NCBI GenBank assembly: GCA_964512675.1
Contig: CAZEJR010000010.1
Coordinates: forward strand, 10,801 to 74,800
Direction: 5' to 3'
Origin: A07HB70 sp964512675
GTDB taxonomy: Archaea; Halobacteriota; Halobacteria; Halobacteriales; Haloferacaceae
Length of the DNA: 64,000 nt
Shown here: piece after piece, positions 52,895 through 61,391 of the stretch
Numbering within the stretch: position 1 is the first letter of the stretch
Layout of the letters: every line of letters begins with the position of its first letter
Made by a program: the position numbers and the translations under genes
The notes under the pieces: model-generated
Told to the model about the DNA's origin: nothing
The model's database searches: none
Seen by the model: only the letters and a program-made list of their open reading frames with translations

Positions 52895-53957
52895 GTGGAG
52901 CACCGCAACGAGTCCCGGCGCGTCGAATCCAACCGACAACGGCTCCTGTATCTCGCCGACGTTCTCTCCGGTCGTCAGATCCAGGTACTGCCGGTGCGCT
53001 GGAGGCAACCCGCGCTGGCGCTGGGCGCCGCGGTCGTAGTCGGCTGGGTGGCACCACGGGTCGCGGGCGTCGGTGCCGGGGTCGCGGCGAGCGCCGGGGT
53101 CGTGGTGTGTGTCCTCGTGCGTGTCGGCTTGGCGGCGCTCGGGCGCGAGTCCGGGACGCGGGCGGACGATATGCGACTCGTGCGGCAGCCGCATCTGGCG
53201 ACTCTCGGGCGACTGGAGTCTCACGTGCAGGCGGTGCGGGTGGCGTCCAGGGCCGCCGTGGCTCCGGTGGGTGACCCGCTCGGTCCCGTCGCGGCAGCTC
53301 CGGCGCTCGGTCGAGTGGCAGCGGGTCGCGCTGCTCGGCGTCGCCGGGCTCGTCGTCTTCGTGGGGCTGCCCTCGCAGGTTCCTGTCGCACCCGAGACTG
53401 TGGCTACAGACGCCCGTTCGACGGCGGCCCACGACACCGTTACGACGACCCAGGTGTCCGCTTCGTCGTCTACCGACGCCGACCGCCGCGCTGCCGAGGG
53501 TTCACGACAGCCCGACGAGCGAGAGATCGAGCGCCACCTGGTCCGGTGTATCAACGAGCGGCGCGCGTCACGATCTCGAGCCGGTCGACAGAGACGACAG
53601 ACTCGCGCAGATCGCGACGTACCACTCCGAGGACATGGCCGAGCGGGGCTACTTCGCACACGACGGCCCAGACGGGGCGATGGCGGACCGGTACGACTGT
53701 CGGGCACCGGCTGGAGGGAACACGCGCTACACGGGAGCGGAGAACGTCGCGTACACTTACCCCTTCGAGTCGACACGTACCGATTACGCCGGCGGCGTAT
53801 ACCGACAGCGAGCGCGACGTCGCCCGCGGGCTGGATGAACAGCACGGGACACCGCGAGAACGTCCCGACCCCCGCGTGGGACCACATCGGCCACGGGATC
53901 TACGTCACCTCCATCGAGGGGAAGATGACGATCTACGCCACCCAGAACGTCTGCTAG
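52895..53957 (+). pseudogene. Frameshifted zinc-ribbon/CAP-domain (SCP-like) gene
   Basis: One protein can be followed only by changing frame. A membrane hairpin-like part (LALGAAVVVGWVAP) reads in one frame; from about 53175 a zinc ribbon ICDSCGSRIW...CRRCGW and a helix VALLGVAGLVVFVGLP read in the next. Near 53565 the frame moves for RHDLEPVDRDDRLAQIATYH and MAERGYFAHDGPDG. Near 53797 it moves again for YTDSERDVARG, and near 53827 once more for GWMNSTGHRENVPTPAWDHIG to IYATQNVC. These are the core CAP motifs in order. Either a pseudogene or several single-base sequence errors. Confidence 0.7.
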
Positions 53958-54023
53958 CGGTACAGTTCTCGTCGGTGTTTGGCGCCTCAACCGGGACGCT
54001 CCGACGCGAACGTGACCCCCCGC

Positions 54024-54635
54024 TCAGTAGTCGCCGAGCCGAGACTGCCCGCCGTCGTCCCCCCCGACGCCGGCCAGCGCCGCGGCCTCCGACACCGCCG
54101 CCGCGAGCGCCTCGCGCTGGCTCGCGTCGTACAGCGTCGCGGCAGGGTGAACCGAGACGAGGATCCGCCGTGTGCGCCCGCCGAGACGCGCTTCGTGGAC
54201 CGACCCTGCCTCGGACGTCACCGCGACCGCCCGGTCGAGGACGTGTTCGCTCGGCACCTTCCCGAGTGTCACGACGACCTCGGGGTCGACGGCGGCGACC
54301 TCCGCGTCGAGGTGGTCACGACAGTTCGCCAGCTCCGCCGCGGTCGGATCGCGGTTCTCCGGCGGTCGACACCGGGCGCAGTTCGTCACCCGCACGTCGG
54401 CGCGTGCGAGACCGGCGTCGCGCAGGGTATCGTCGAGGACGTCGCCCGACCGCCCGACGAACGGTCGGCCTTCGCGGTCCTCCGTCTCGCCCGGCGCCTC
54501 GCCGACGAACAGCAGCGCGGCGTCTCCCGGTCCGTCGCCGTTGACGATCCGGGACCGACAGTCGACGAGCGCCGGGCACCGCTCGCAGGCGACGACGTCG
54601 CCTCCGTCCCGGCGCGCGGCGTCTGTATCGTCCAC
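54024..54635 (-). CDS. Type 4 (Fe-S) uracil-DNA glycosylase
   Basis: 203 aa. Fe-S cysteines CERC at residues 17-20, C89 and C105 (spacing 15) match the family pattern. Active-site motif GEAPGETEDREGRPFVGRSG at about 45-64 and VHPAATLY near 165 with the conserved His. It removes uracil from DNA at the start of base-excision repair; uracil from cytosine deamination matters at high G+C. Same direction as the DUF99 gene. Confidence 0.9.
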   Translation of the reverse strand: MDDTDAARRDGGDVVACERCPALVDCRSRIVNGDGPGDAALLFVGEAPGETEDREGRPFVGRSGDVLDDTLRDAGLARADVRVTNCARCRPPENRDPTAAELANCRDHLDAEVAAVDPEVVVTLGKVPSEHVLDRAVAVTSEAGSVHEARLGGRTRRILVSVHPAATLYDASQREALAAAVSEAAALAGVGGDDGGQSRLGDY

Positions 54636-54665
54636 ACAGACAGCCGTGGCGCCCTGCGGGTCAAC

Positions 54666-55241
54666 TTACCGGTCGTCGACGCCGGCCAGCGCCCGACCCG
54701 CACGTGCGCCGAGCCGCGCCACCCGGAGCGGTTCGGGTCGGCCCTGACCCGCGGGCGTGTGTGCCCGGACGACCCGCGCGGACACGTCCGGGCCACAGCC
54801 GAGCGAGCGGACGAACAGCCGCCGGTCGTCGACGTCGACGGGACGACGGGACGGCAGGGCGTCGTACCGGGCGCGGCGGGCGGCGCGGGTCTCGCCGGCG
54901 AACGTCCGGTCGATCGCGTCGCCGAGGCCGGGGCTCTGTTCGAAGCTCACCGCGAGGACGGGACGGTCGGCTGCGGCGTGGACGGCGTCGAGGTCGAGGA
55001 CGTCGAACCACGTCGGAGCGACGCCGGCGACGAGGAGGTGCGTCGCGTCCGGGCGGTCGGTGCGGTCGAGGAGTGTGCAGACGGCAGCGGTGGCTGCGCC
55101 GTCGGCGACCGGGCGGGCGTCGAGTGCGAGGCCGTCGACGACACGGTCGGCGCGGACGACGGCGGCGCAGGCGACGAGGCTCCCCGACTCGTCGCCGTCG
55201 CCGGAGAAGGCGACTCCGAGCGCGCGAGCGCCCGGGGACAC
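54666..55241 (-). CDS. DUF99-family protein (UPF0215)
   Basis: 191 aa. Family features: LGVAFSGDGDESGSLVACAA near the start, THLLVAGVAPTWFDVLDLD near 68 and LAVSFEQSPGLGDAI near 95. DUF99 proteins are related in fold to endonuclease V and occur widely in Archaea, but catalytic residues are not kept in all and no activity is proven. Lies 30 nt upstream of the uracil-DNA glycosylase on the same strand, so a DNA-repair link is possible. Confidence 0.82.
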   Translation of the reverse strand: MSPGARALGVAFSGDGDESGSLVACAAVVRADRVVDGLALDARPVADGAATAAVCTLLDRTDRPDATHLLVAGVAPTWFDVLDLDAVHAAADRPVLAVSFEQSPGLGDAIDRTFAGETRAARRARYDALPSRRPVDVDDRRLFVRSLGCGPDVSARVVRAHTPAGQGRPEPLRVARLGARAGRALAGVDDR

Positions 55242-55247
55242 GGCGTC

Positions 55248-55430
55248 TTACTCCGCTTCGTCGTCTTTGATCTGCTCGAGCTTGTCGATCAGTTCGTCGT
55301 TCGAGGCGCCGATCTCGAACTCGACGTCGCCCTCGTGCTCTGTCTCGCTGGTCTTGACCCCCTCTTCGTCGTCGTCGAGATCCAGCTCCTGGTTCTCCTG
55401 CTCCGACTCGTCGTAGCTCCCGAAGCCCAT
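55248..55430 (-). CDS. Small acidic haloarchaeal protein (DUF5786)
   Basis: 60 aa from the ATG at 55430 (MGFGSYDESEQENQELD); a GTG-type start seven codons upstream is less likely. Very acidic middle (DLDDDEEGVKTSETEHEGDVE) and a short helix (SNDELIDKLEQIKDDE). MGFGSYDESEQ is the constant start of this conserved haloarchaeal family of unknown role. It precedes the DUF99 gene by 6 nt and is probably co-transcribed. Confidence 0.85.
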   Translation of the reverse strand: MGFGSYDESEQENQELDLDDDEEGVKTSETEHEGDVEFEIGASNDELIDKLEQIKDDEAE

Positions 55431-55510
55431 CACGTGTACGGATGCGGTCACGCGGGAAAAGTCGTACGGGCGTCAGACAGGGTTTTGAGCCGGGCGTCCG
55501 ACGCTCGGTC

Positions 55511-56143
55511 GTGACCGTCGTGAATCTCACCGAGGGCGCAGAGCAGTTCACCTGTAACGCATACCTCGTCGACGGCGAGACGCCGACGCTCGTCGACGCC
55601 GGGACGGTGCCGGGAGTCGCGGACGGGGTGCGGGCACACGCGGACGGGCTCGACCGGGTGGTTCTGACCCACCAGCACGGCGACCACGTCGGGCGGCTGG
55701 ACGCGGTGCTCGACGCCTTCGGCCCGACGCTCTACGCGTACGGCGACCACCCGCGACGTGACGTCGCCCTCGCGGACGGCGACAGCGTGGCGATCGGCGA
55801 CGAGACGTTCGACGTCGTCTACACGCCCGGCCACGCGAGCGACCACGTCGCGTTCGTCTCCGACCGGACGCTGTTCAGCGGCGACGTCGTGGTGCACGAC
55901 GACGGCGCGTTCGACGACGGGAGCTTCGGTCGGACGGACACCCCAGGGGGGTCCCGCGAGCGCCTGATCGAGAGCCTGTACGACCTCCTCGACCGGACGC
56001 CGGAGACGGTCGAGGCGATGTACGCCGGCCACGGCGGGCCGTTCGTCGCGGGCGAGACAGCCGACGAGTCCGTCCGACGGGTGATAGAGCGCGCGCTGAC
56101 CCGTGCCGAGCGCCGCGAGCCGAAGTACCCGGACGAGGGGTAG
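55511..56143 (+). CDS. Metallo-beta-lactamase-fold hydrolase
   Basis: 210 aa from the GTG at 55511. Metal motif HQHGDH at residues 54-59, then TPGHASDHVAFVS near 109 (third His), FSGDVVVHDDG near 126 (bridging Asp) and AMYAGHGGPF near 174 (last His). All zinc ligands are present, so an active glyoxalase II-like or lactonase-like hydrolase is likely. No partner genes point to a substrate. Divergent from the DUF5786 gene. Confidence 0.88.
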   Translation: MTVVNLTEGAEQFTCNAYLVDGETPTLVDAGTVPGVADGVRAHADGLDRVVLTHQHGDHVGRLDAVLDAFGPTLYAYGDHPRRDVALADGDSVAIGDETFDVVYTPGHASDHVAFVSDRTLFSGDVVVHDDGAFDDGSFGRTDTPGGSRERLIESLYDLLDRTPETVEAMYAGHGGPFVAGETADESVRRVIERALTRAERREPKYPDEG

Positions 56144-56180
56144 CCCGTCAGTTTTTGCCCGTCGGGGTCGACTGCCGGGT

Positions 56181-56576
56181 ATGGCGACAGAGGCGAGTAC
56201 CTCGTCGGGACTGTCGGTAGAGACGGAGTCGATGACCGCGGTCCACTGGTTCGGGGTGATCCTCGCGCTCGTGACGGCGGCGGTACACCTGATTCTCGGA
56301 GTCCGGTTCGTACCGAGCGGCCTCGGCGTCTCGTTTCTCCTCGCCGGGCTGGGCTTTCTCGGCGCGGTCGCGCTCCTGCTAGTCGGCTACCGGCGCCGGC
56401 TGCTCTACCTCGTCGGCGTCCCCTTCACCGGTGCCCAACTCGCGATCTGGTACGCGCTGAACGTGCTGCCGCAGGGACCGTTCGCCGTCGGAGCGGTCGG
56501 GACGTTCGGCGCCGTCGACAAGGTCGCACAGGTGCTCCTGATCGCCGTCTTGGTCTACCTGTTCCGCGCGGAGTAG
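56181..56576 (+). CDS. Four-helix membrane protein (DUF7475-like)
   Basis: 131 aa from the ATG at 56181, with a T-rich TATA-like agtttttgcc about 25 nt upstream. Membrane helices at about residues 21-41 (VHWFGVILALVTAAVHLILG), 51-72, 77-95 and 108-128. The start of the membrane part resembles a Halobacteria-only family of unknown function. The His in the first helix (AVHLILG) is notable but not proof of haem or metal binding. Confidence 0.7.
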   Translation: MATEASTSSGLSVETESMTAVHWFGVILALVTAAVHLILGVRFVPSGLGVSFLLAGLGFLGAVALLLVGYRRRLLYLVGVPFTGAQLAIWYALNVLPQGPFAVGAVGTFGAVDKVAQVLLIAVLVYLFRAE

Positions 56577-56581
56577 CCGCG

Positions 56582-56731
56582 TCAGGCGCTCCGGCGCTCT
56601 TTGGCCTTCTTCCGGAGGTTCTTGTAGCCACACTTCCGGCAGGACGACGCACGCTGGGGGTTGCGGGCGTTACACCGCATACAGATCTGTTTCTCCAGGC
56701 GACGGCGCGTCGCGTGCTCGTACTTGGGCAT
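56582..56731 (-). CDS. rpl40e: 50S ribosomal protein L40e
   Basis: 49 aa read by hand: MPKYEHATRRLEKQICMRC, NARNPQRASSCRKCGYKN, LRKKAKERRSA. Two CxxC pairs (C17/C20 and C33/C36 approximately) form the zinc finger. Basic and of exact family length, so certain although short. A TATA-like element with ttaacac lies about 25 nt upstream of the ATG at 56731. Confidence 0.95.
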   Translation of the reverse strand: MPKYEHATRRRLEKQICMRCNARNPQRASSCRKCGYKNLRKKAKERRSA

Positions 56732-57239
56732 ATCCGCAGAGGGCGGGCGGCGCGGTTAACACTTGCGAGACGGGGGACGCGCGAGGGCGTCGAACGGGCC
56801 GCCGCCGAGCGCCGGCGACGGCACGCCGACGCGTCCAGGGCGCCGGAGCGCCCTCGTGCGACCGCGTGGCGCGCGCCGCCGAGACCGACCGCGGGTGCCG
56901 TCACTGCGCCGAGAAGCGGGTGACCGACCCCGACGCCGACGGCGAGGACGACGGCGGCGAGTAGCAGACCGGCGGGGTCGTGACGCGCGAGGTACGCGAG
57001 CGCCAGGCCACCGAGGACGAGCGTCCCTCGGGGCCGGCACCGAGGAGGACACCCCCGGCCAGCGCGGTGAGGGAAGCGGCGCCACCGGCTGCCGGTGCGA
57101 ACTCCGGAGCGCTCCTGTGGAGAGTCGTCGCGCTCGGCCCGGACTCCGTGTCTGTGCACGGAGGAGGCAGGCGAGCGCGGGGGCCGTGTCTCTCGCTCCG
57201 GACGCAAGCGGTTTATGGCCGCCGGGAGTAGCGGCTGTC
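56732..57239. other. 508-nt region with a possible decayed membrane protein
   Basis: No intact gene. On the minus strand, hydrophobic stretches that look like one small membrane protein sit in two frames: EFAPAAGGAASLTALAGG then VLLGAGP in one, and GTLVLGGLALAYLARHDPAG, LLLAAVVLAVGVGVGHPLLG in the next, joining near 57030. After that the frame turns basic. It reads as a frameshifted remnant, or as chance in high-G+C DNA. At its right end cggtttatgg (about 57209-57218) is a TATA-like box for the TRAM gene. Confidence 0.35.
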
Positions 57240-57704
57240 ATGGCAGACTGTCCACTCGCCGACGACTGCCCCCGGTACTCCGAGCGGATCCAGGGGATGG
57301 GCTGTCAGTACTACGGAGACCGGGGCGGCGCCGAGTGGTGTGACAGCTACGACATGCCGATTCGGGACCTGAAGGCCCAGCCGGTGAAGCCGGGCGAGGA
57401 GGTCGTCGTCGAGGTGGACGACATCCACGAGAGTGGAGCGGGCGTCGGTCGGACCGGCGACGGGTTCATTATCCTCGTCGACGGACTGCTCCCCGAGGCG
57501 CGGGCAACGGTGAAGATTCACCGCGTGAAGTCGAACCACGCCACCGCACAGGAGGTCGTCGAACGGCTGCCGCTGGAGCCGGACGACGAGGACGACGGGT
57601 ACGAGGCGGGCGAGGCAGAGGACGCCGACGACGAGACGGACGGGCGACGCGAGGGCAGCCGTCGAGAGCGGCTCGGCAGCCGCGAGGACTTCTGGGGCTC
57701 GTAG
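57240..57704 (+). CDS. TRAM-domain protein with N-terminal Cys cluster
   Basis: 154 aa from the ATG at 57240. N-terminal cysteines (C4, C10, C22 and C34 approximately) in CPLADDCPRYSERI and GCQYYGDRGGAEWCDSY could hold a zinc. TRAM domain at about 47-108 (VVVEVDDIHESGAGVGR, then VKIHRVKSNHATAQEVV). TRAM binds RNA; stand-alone TRAM proteins act like archaeal cold-shock/RNA chaperones. The tail is acidic with Arg. Cytosolic. Confidence 0.85.
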   Translation: MADCPLADDCPRYSERIQGMGCQYYGDRGGAEWCDSYDMPIRDLKAQPVKPGEEVVVEVDDIHESGAGVGRTGDGFIILVDGLLPEARATVKIHRVKSNHATAQEVVERLPLEPDDEDDGYEAGEAEDADDETDGRREGSRRERLGSREDFWGS

Positions 57705-57710
57705 CGCGCG

Positions 57711-58211
57711 ATGGCGGGAGCCGACGACGTCGACGCCGGGGCGGAGGAGGGAGCGGACCCGGACGTCGACCGCGTTCTCGACCGCGCCGGCTTCGACGCG
57801 GCGGCAAGCGTGCTCACCCGCCGGCAGGCCGAGGTGCTGGCGCTCCGCGAGCAGGGGCTCACGCAGTCCGACATCGGCGACCGTCTCGGTACCTCGCGGG
57901 CGAACGTCTCCGCGGTCGAGCGGTCGGCCCGCGACAACGTCGACCGGGCGCGAGAGACGGTGGCGTTCGCCGACGCGCTCTCCGCGCCCGTACGGGTGAC
58001 GATCGAGCCGGGCGCGGACCTCTACGACGTCCCGGGACGGGTGTACGACGCCGCCGACGAGGCGAGCGTGAAGGTAAACCACACCGCGCCGGACCTGATG
58101 CGTCTCGTGGGCGAGGGCGCGGGCGACGCCGTCGACGGCCAGCGCGTCGTCGACCCGCTCCTCGTCGGCGTCACCGGCGACGGCGCGGTGCGGGTCCGCC
58201 GCCGCCGGTAG
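57711..58211 (+). CDS. Tfx-family DNA-binding protein
   Basis: 166 aa. HTH at about residues 35-65 (LTRRQAEVLALREQGLTQSD, then LGTSRANVSAVERSARDNV) is the Tfx signature, followed by the Tfx C-terminal domain with VRVTIEPGADLYDVP. Tfx proteins regulate transcription; the first known one binds the promoter of a molybdenum enzyme operon in a methanogen. No such genes are near here, so targets are unknown. Starts 6 nt after the TRAM gene stop. Confidence 0.85.
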   Translation: MAGADDVDAGAEEGADPDVDRVLDRAGFDAAASVLTRRQAEVLALREQGLTQSDIGDRLGTSRANVSAVERSARDNVDRARETVAFADALSAPVRVTIEPGADLYDVPGRVYDAADEASVKVNHTAPDLMRLVGEGAGDAVDGQRVVDPLLVGVTGDGAVRVRRRR

Positions 58212-58242
58212 CTTTCTGTCCCGTCCCGTCGACACGACGAGC

Positions 58243-59025
58243 ATGGACCTCGGACTCGACGGCGACGCCGCGCTGACGACGGCCAGCACCGCCGGGCTCG
58301 GCGGCGCGAGCGCCGCGTCGCTCGCCCGCGAGGGTGCCCACGTCGCGGTGTGTGGCCGAGACCCGGACCGTCTCGCGGCGGCAGAGGAGCGCCTCGCAGA
58401 CGCCGGACCGGGCGAGGTGCTCGGTGTCCGCGCGGACGTCACCGACGCCGCCGACGTCGAGCGGCTGGTCGAGCGGACGGCCGAGGCGTTCGGCGGAATC
58501 GACCACCTCGTCACGAGCGCCGGCGGCCCGCCGCCGGGCGGCGTGACGGAGCTCGGCGACGACGAGTGGTACGCCGCCTACGACCTCCTCGTGATGAGCG
58601 TCGTCCGGGCGGTTCGGGCGGCCCACCCGCACCTCGCCGACGGCGAAGGGACGATCACCTGTGTCGCGTCACGGAGCGTCCGCGAGCCGATCGACGGGCT
58701 GGTGCTGTCGAACGCCGTCCGGCGCGGGGTAGTCGGACTCGTGAAGACGACGGCGCGGACGTTCGCACCCGCGGTGCGGACGAACGCCGTCCTGCCGGGG
58801 CCGTTCGAGACGAGCCGGATCCAGGAGCTGATCGAGCACCGGGTCGAGACGGGCGAGTACGCCGGCTACGAGACGGGACTGGCGAGCCACGCCGAGAGCG
58901 TGCCGCTCGACCGGGTCGGCGAGCCCCGAGAGCTCGGCGACACGGTGGCCTACCTCGCGAGCGGTCGGGCGGGGTTCGTAAACGGCGTCTGTCTGCCGAT
59001 AGACGGCGGCGCGACGCGCGCCTAG
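58243..59025 (+). CDS. SDR-family protein lacking the Tyr-x-x-x-Lys pair
   Basis: 260 aa. Cofactor motif TASTAGLGGASAASLA near residue 13, TSAGGPPPGG near 92, and C-terminal GGATRA end typical of 3-oxoacyl reductase-like SDRs. Where YxxxK is expected the sequence is LSNAVRRGVVG, so the catalytic Tyr and Lys are absent while the Ser-region (CVASRSVREP) is altered. A known SDR subgroup has this form and may have a different activity. Its last bases overlap the end of the guanylyltransferase gene on the other strand. Confidence 0.82.
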   Translation: MDLGLDGDAALTTASTAGLGGASAASLAREGAHVAVCGRDPDRLAAAEERLADAGPGEVLGVRADVTDAADVERLVERTAEAFGGIDHLVTSAGGPPPGGVTELGDDEWYAAYDLLVMSVVRAVRAAHPHLADGEGTITCVASRSVREPIDGLVLSNAVRRGVVGLVKTTARTFAPAVRTNAVLPGPFETSRIQELIEHRVETGEYAGYETGLASHAESVPLDRVGEPRELGDTVAYLASGRAGFVNGVCLPIDGGATRA

Positions 59026-60059
59026 TCGTACCGACCCGTCTCGCGCAGCCGCTCGACCAGCGCCCGGACGTCGTTCGCGCGGTCGCGAGGCACCACGAGC
59101 ACCCGGTCGTCGACGGCGACGACCGCGAGGCCGTCGACGCCGACGAGCGAGACGTGGGCGTCGTCGGCGTAGACGACGTTGTCGGTCGCGTCGAGCGGCG
59201 TCAGGTCGCCGAACGCGGCGTTTCCGGCTGTCCCGTCGCGCTCCGCCCCTGGCGCTCCGGCGTCCAGCCGTCCGACCGCGTCCCACGTCCCGAGGTCGTC
59301 CCACGGGAAGTCGGCGGGCACGAGCGCCGCCCGACCGCGGGCCGCCGCGTCCTCCATCACCGCCTCGTCGACGCTGACGGAGGGGACGGCTGCGAAGCCG
59401 GCCTCCGGGTCGCCGTCGTCGAGGTGGTCGACCAGCGGCGCGAGCGGCGAGTCACGAGCCGCGTCGAGGAAGGCGCTCGCGCGCCACGCGAAGACGCCCG
59501 CGTTCCACCGGAAGCCGCGGGCGACGTAGTCCCGCGCGGTCGCTCGGTCGGGCTTCTCGTGGAACTGGTCGAGGACGCGGTGGTCGCCCGCGTCGGCACC
59601 GGGTTCGAGGTAGCCGTAGCCGGGGTCCGGGCGCGTCGGGTCGACCCCGAGCGTCACGAGTCGGTCGGTCCGGACGGCGACGTCGACCGCGCGCTCGGCT
59701 GTCCGGCGGAAGGCCGCGTCGTCGCCGATCGCGTGGTCGCTCGGGCAGACAAGGACGACGGGGTCGTCCGCTCGCTCGTGGAGACGGTGGGTGACGTAGG
59801 TCGCGGCGGGACCGGTGTCGCGGGGAGCGGGGTCGACGACCGTCTCGACGTCGACGCGGTCACGTACGTCCGCAGCGAGGTCTGAGCGCGTCGAGACGAC
59901 GACACGGTCGGCGAACCCGACCCGGTCGACGGTCCGGGCGAGGAGCGACCGGCTATCGGAGCCGCCGAACGAGAGGAACTGCTTCGGGCGGTCCGGGCGC
60001 GAAGCGGGGTAGAGCCGGGTGCCGGTGCCGCCCGCGAGGACACACGCCGCCGTCACCAC
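59022..60059 (-). CDS. Mannose-1-phosphate guanylyltransferase-like nucleotidyltransferase
   Basis: 345 aa; GTG starts at 60059 or 60056. Nucleotide motif LAGGTGTRLYPASRPDRPKQF at about residues 8-28 (given as GGTGTRLYP and PKQFLSF), DTGPAATYVTHRL near 82, SDHAIGDD, and FHEKP with FRWNAGVFAWRAS near 180. Makes GDP-mannose (or a related sugar nucleotide) for protein glycosylation and exopolysaccharide. No left-handed beta-helix or isomerase domain. It overlaps the end of the DUF7091 gene. Confidence 0.88.
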   Translation of the reverse strand: MVTAACVLAGGTGTRLYPASRPDRPKQFLSFGGSDSRSLLARTVDRVGFADRVVVSTRSDLAADVRDRVDVETVVDPAPRDTGPAATYVTHRLHERADDPVVLVCPSDHAIGDDAAFRRTAERAVDVAVRTDRLVTLGVDPTRPDPGYGYLEPGADAGDHRVLDQFHEKPDRATARDYVARGFRWNAGVFAWRASAFLDAARDSPLAPLVDHLDDGDPEAGFAAVPSVSVDEAVMEDAAARGRAALVPADFPWDDLGTWDAVGRLDAGAPGAERDGTAGNAAFGDLTPLDATDNVVYADDAHVSLVGVDGLAVVAVDDRVLVVPRDRANDVRALVERLRETGRYD

Positions 60060-60319
60060 GTCTCGACCGCCCCCTCGCGGACGTCCTCGGCGCAGCCCTC
60101 GCAGTCGGCGTGGTCGGCCTCGAAGCACGCGGGGCGTCCCTCGGCGTCGACGGCGACGGCCCGGCGCTCGGCGTGGCGGCGGCACACGATGCGGGCACGG
60201 CCTTCGTTGTCCTCTGGCAGGTCGGCGACCCGGCGACCCTCCCGATAGGCCCGACGGGCCTCGGCGGCGGTCTGACCGGCGCGTCGGGCAGCGCGTCGGA
60301 GGCACGCGGCGAGGTCCAT
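60053..60319 (-). CDS. Small haloarchaeal protein with C-terminal Cys motif (DUF7091-like)
   Basis: 88 aa from the ATG at 60319 (MDLAACLRRAARRAG). N-terminal basic helix, EGRARIVCRRHAERRAVAVD in the middle, and CFEADHADCEGCAEDVREG near the end, which could bind a metal. The end VETW overlaps the guanylyltransferase start, so the two are coupled. Resembles a Halobacteria-only family; function unknown. Confidence 0.72.
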   Translation of the reverse strand: MDLAACLRRAARRAGQTAAEARRAYREGRRVADLPEDNEGRARIVCRRHAERRAVAVDAEGRPACFEADHADCEGCAEDVREGAVETW

Positions 60320-60392
60320 ACGGAGACGAAGGGGGCCGGACGACACAAAACCGTCGCCAGACAGCACCACTTCCGCCCCGGTGACGGAATGT

Positions 60393-60446
60393 TAAATACC
60401 GAACCGCACCAACTGCCGTGTGCCTCCCACCGAACACACGCGGAGG
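60393..60446 (+). promoter_or_regulatory. Promoter and ribosome binding site of the RPA operon
   Basis: TATA-like gttaaata at about 60393-60400 predicts a start near 60425 and a leader of about 30 nt. A Shine-Dalgarno-like ggagg at 60442-60446 lies 9 nt before the ATG at 60456. Unlike most genes here, this one appears to have a leader and RBS. Confidence 0.6.
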
Positions 60447-60455
60447 CGAGCACCC

Positions 60456-61391
60456 ATGAGCGAGTTGCGAACCCACGCCGAAGAGGTCGCGGCACAGTTC
60501 TCGGACCACGTCGACGTCGACGCAGACGAGGTCGAAAAGCGACTGCGGAACCTCGTCGAGGAGTACCGCGTCCCCGTCGACGAGGCGCGCCGGAGTGTCA
60601 CGAACCACTACCTCGACGAGGCGGGGATGGAGCGTGACCAGATTCGCCCGGGCGGGGCCGAGCGGGCACAGGTCGGCGAGGTCGCCAGCGACGGCGAGTG
60701 GGTCGACCTGCGGGTGAAAGTGGTCGACCTCTGGGACCCACAGAGCGACGCGGTAGCGCAGGTCGGGCTGCTCGGCGACGAGTCGGGGACCACCCGCTTC
60801 GTCGCGTTCGAGACGTCCGACGTCGAACCGCTGGAGGCGGGCGCCTCCTACGCGCTCGGCAACGTCGTCACCGACGAGTACCAGGGCGACTACTCGGTGA
60901 AGCTCAACCGCACGACGACGGTCGAGCGCCTCGACCGGGAGGTCGAGGTCGGCGACGACGCGGACGAGGTGACCGGCGCGCTGGTGGACGTCCAGTCGGG
61001 GAGCGGGCTGGTCAAGCGCTGTCCGGAGGCGGACTGCACGCGCGTCCTCCAGAACGGGCGGTGTTCCGAACACGGGCAGGTCGACGGCGAGTTCGACCTG
61101 CGGATCAAGGGTGTCCTCGACGACGGGGGAACCGTCCACGAGGTCATCTTCGACCGGGAGACGACCGCCGAACTGACCGACGTCGGGCTGGAAGAGGCCA
61201 AGCAGAAGGCCAAAGACGCCCTCGACACCGCCGTCGTCGGCGACGAGATGCGCGAGACGATCCTCGGGCGGTACTACCGGGTCCGTGGCCCGACACTGGG
61301 CCGCTACCTGCTGGTCGACGAGTTCGAGGAGTTGGGTGGGCCGTCGGCGGACGACGCCGAGCGCGCGCTGGTGGAGGCGAGGTCGGTATAA
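60456..61391 (+). CDS. Replication protein A (single-stranded DNA-binding)
   Basis: 311 aa from the ATG at 60456. Helical N-terminal segment (ELRTHAEEVAAQFSDHVDVD), one OB fold at about 68-155 (VKVVDLWDPQSDAVAQVGLL, then VVTDEYQGDYSVKLNR) and a zinc finger near 190-207 (CPEADCTRVLQNGRCSEHG). This is the haloarchaeal Rpa with OB plus zinc finger that coats ssDNA in replication and repair. The next gene encodes its partner; they share one base at the stop/start. Confidence 0.93.
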   Translation: MSELRTHAEEVAAQFSDHVDVDADEVEKRLRNLVEEYRVPVDEARRSVTNHYLDEAGMERDQIRPGGAERAQVGEVASDGEWVDLRVKVVDLWDPQSDAVAQVGLLGDESGTTRFVAFETSDVEPLEAGASYALGNVVTDEYQGDYSVKLNRTTTVERLDREVEVGDDADEVTGALVDVQSGSGLVKRCPEADCTRVLQNGRCSEHGQVDGEFDLRIKGVLDDGGTVHEVIFDRETTAELTDVGLEEAKQKAKDALDTAVVGDEMRETILGRYYRVRGPTLGRYLLVDEFEELGGPSADDAERALVEARSV

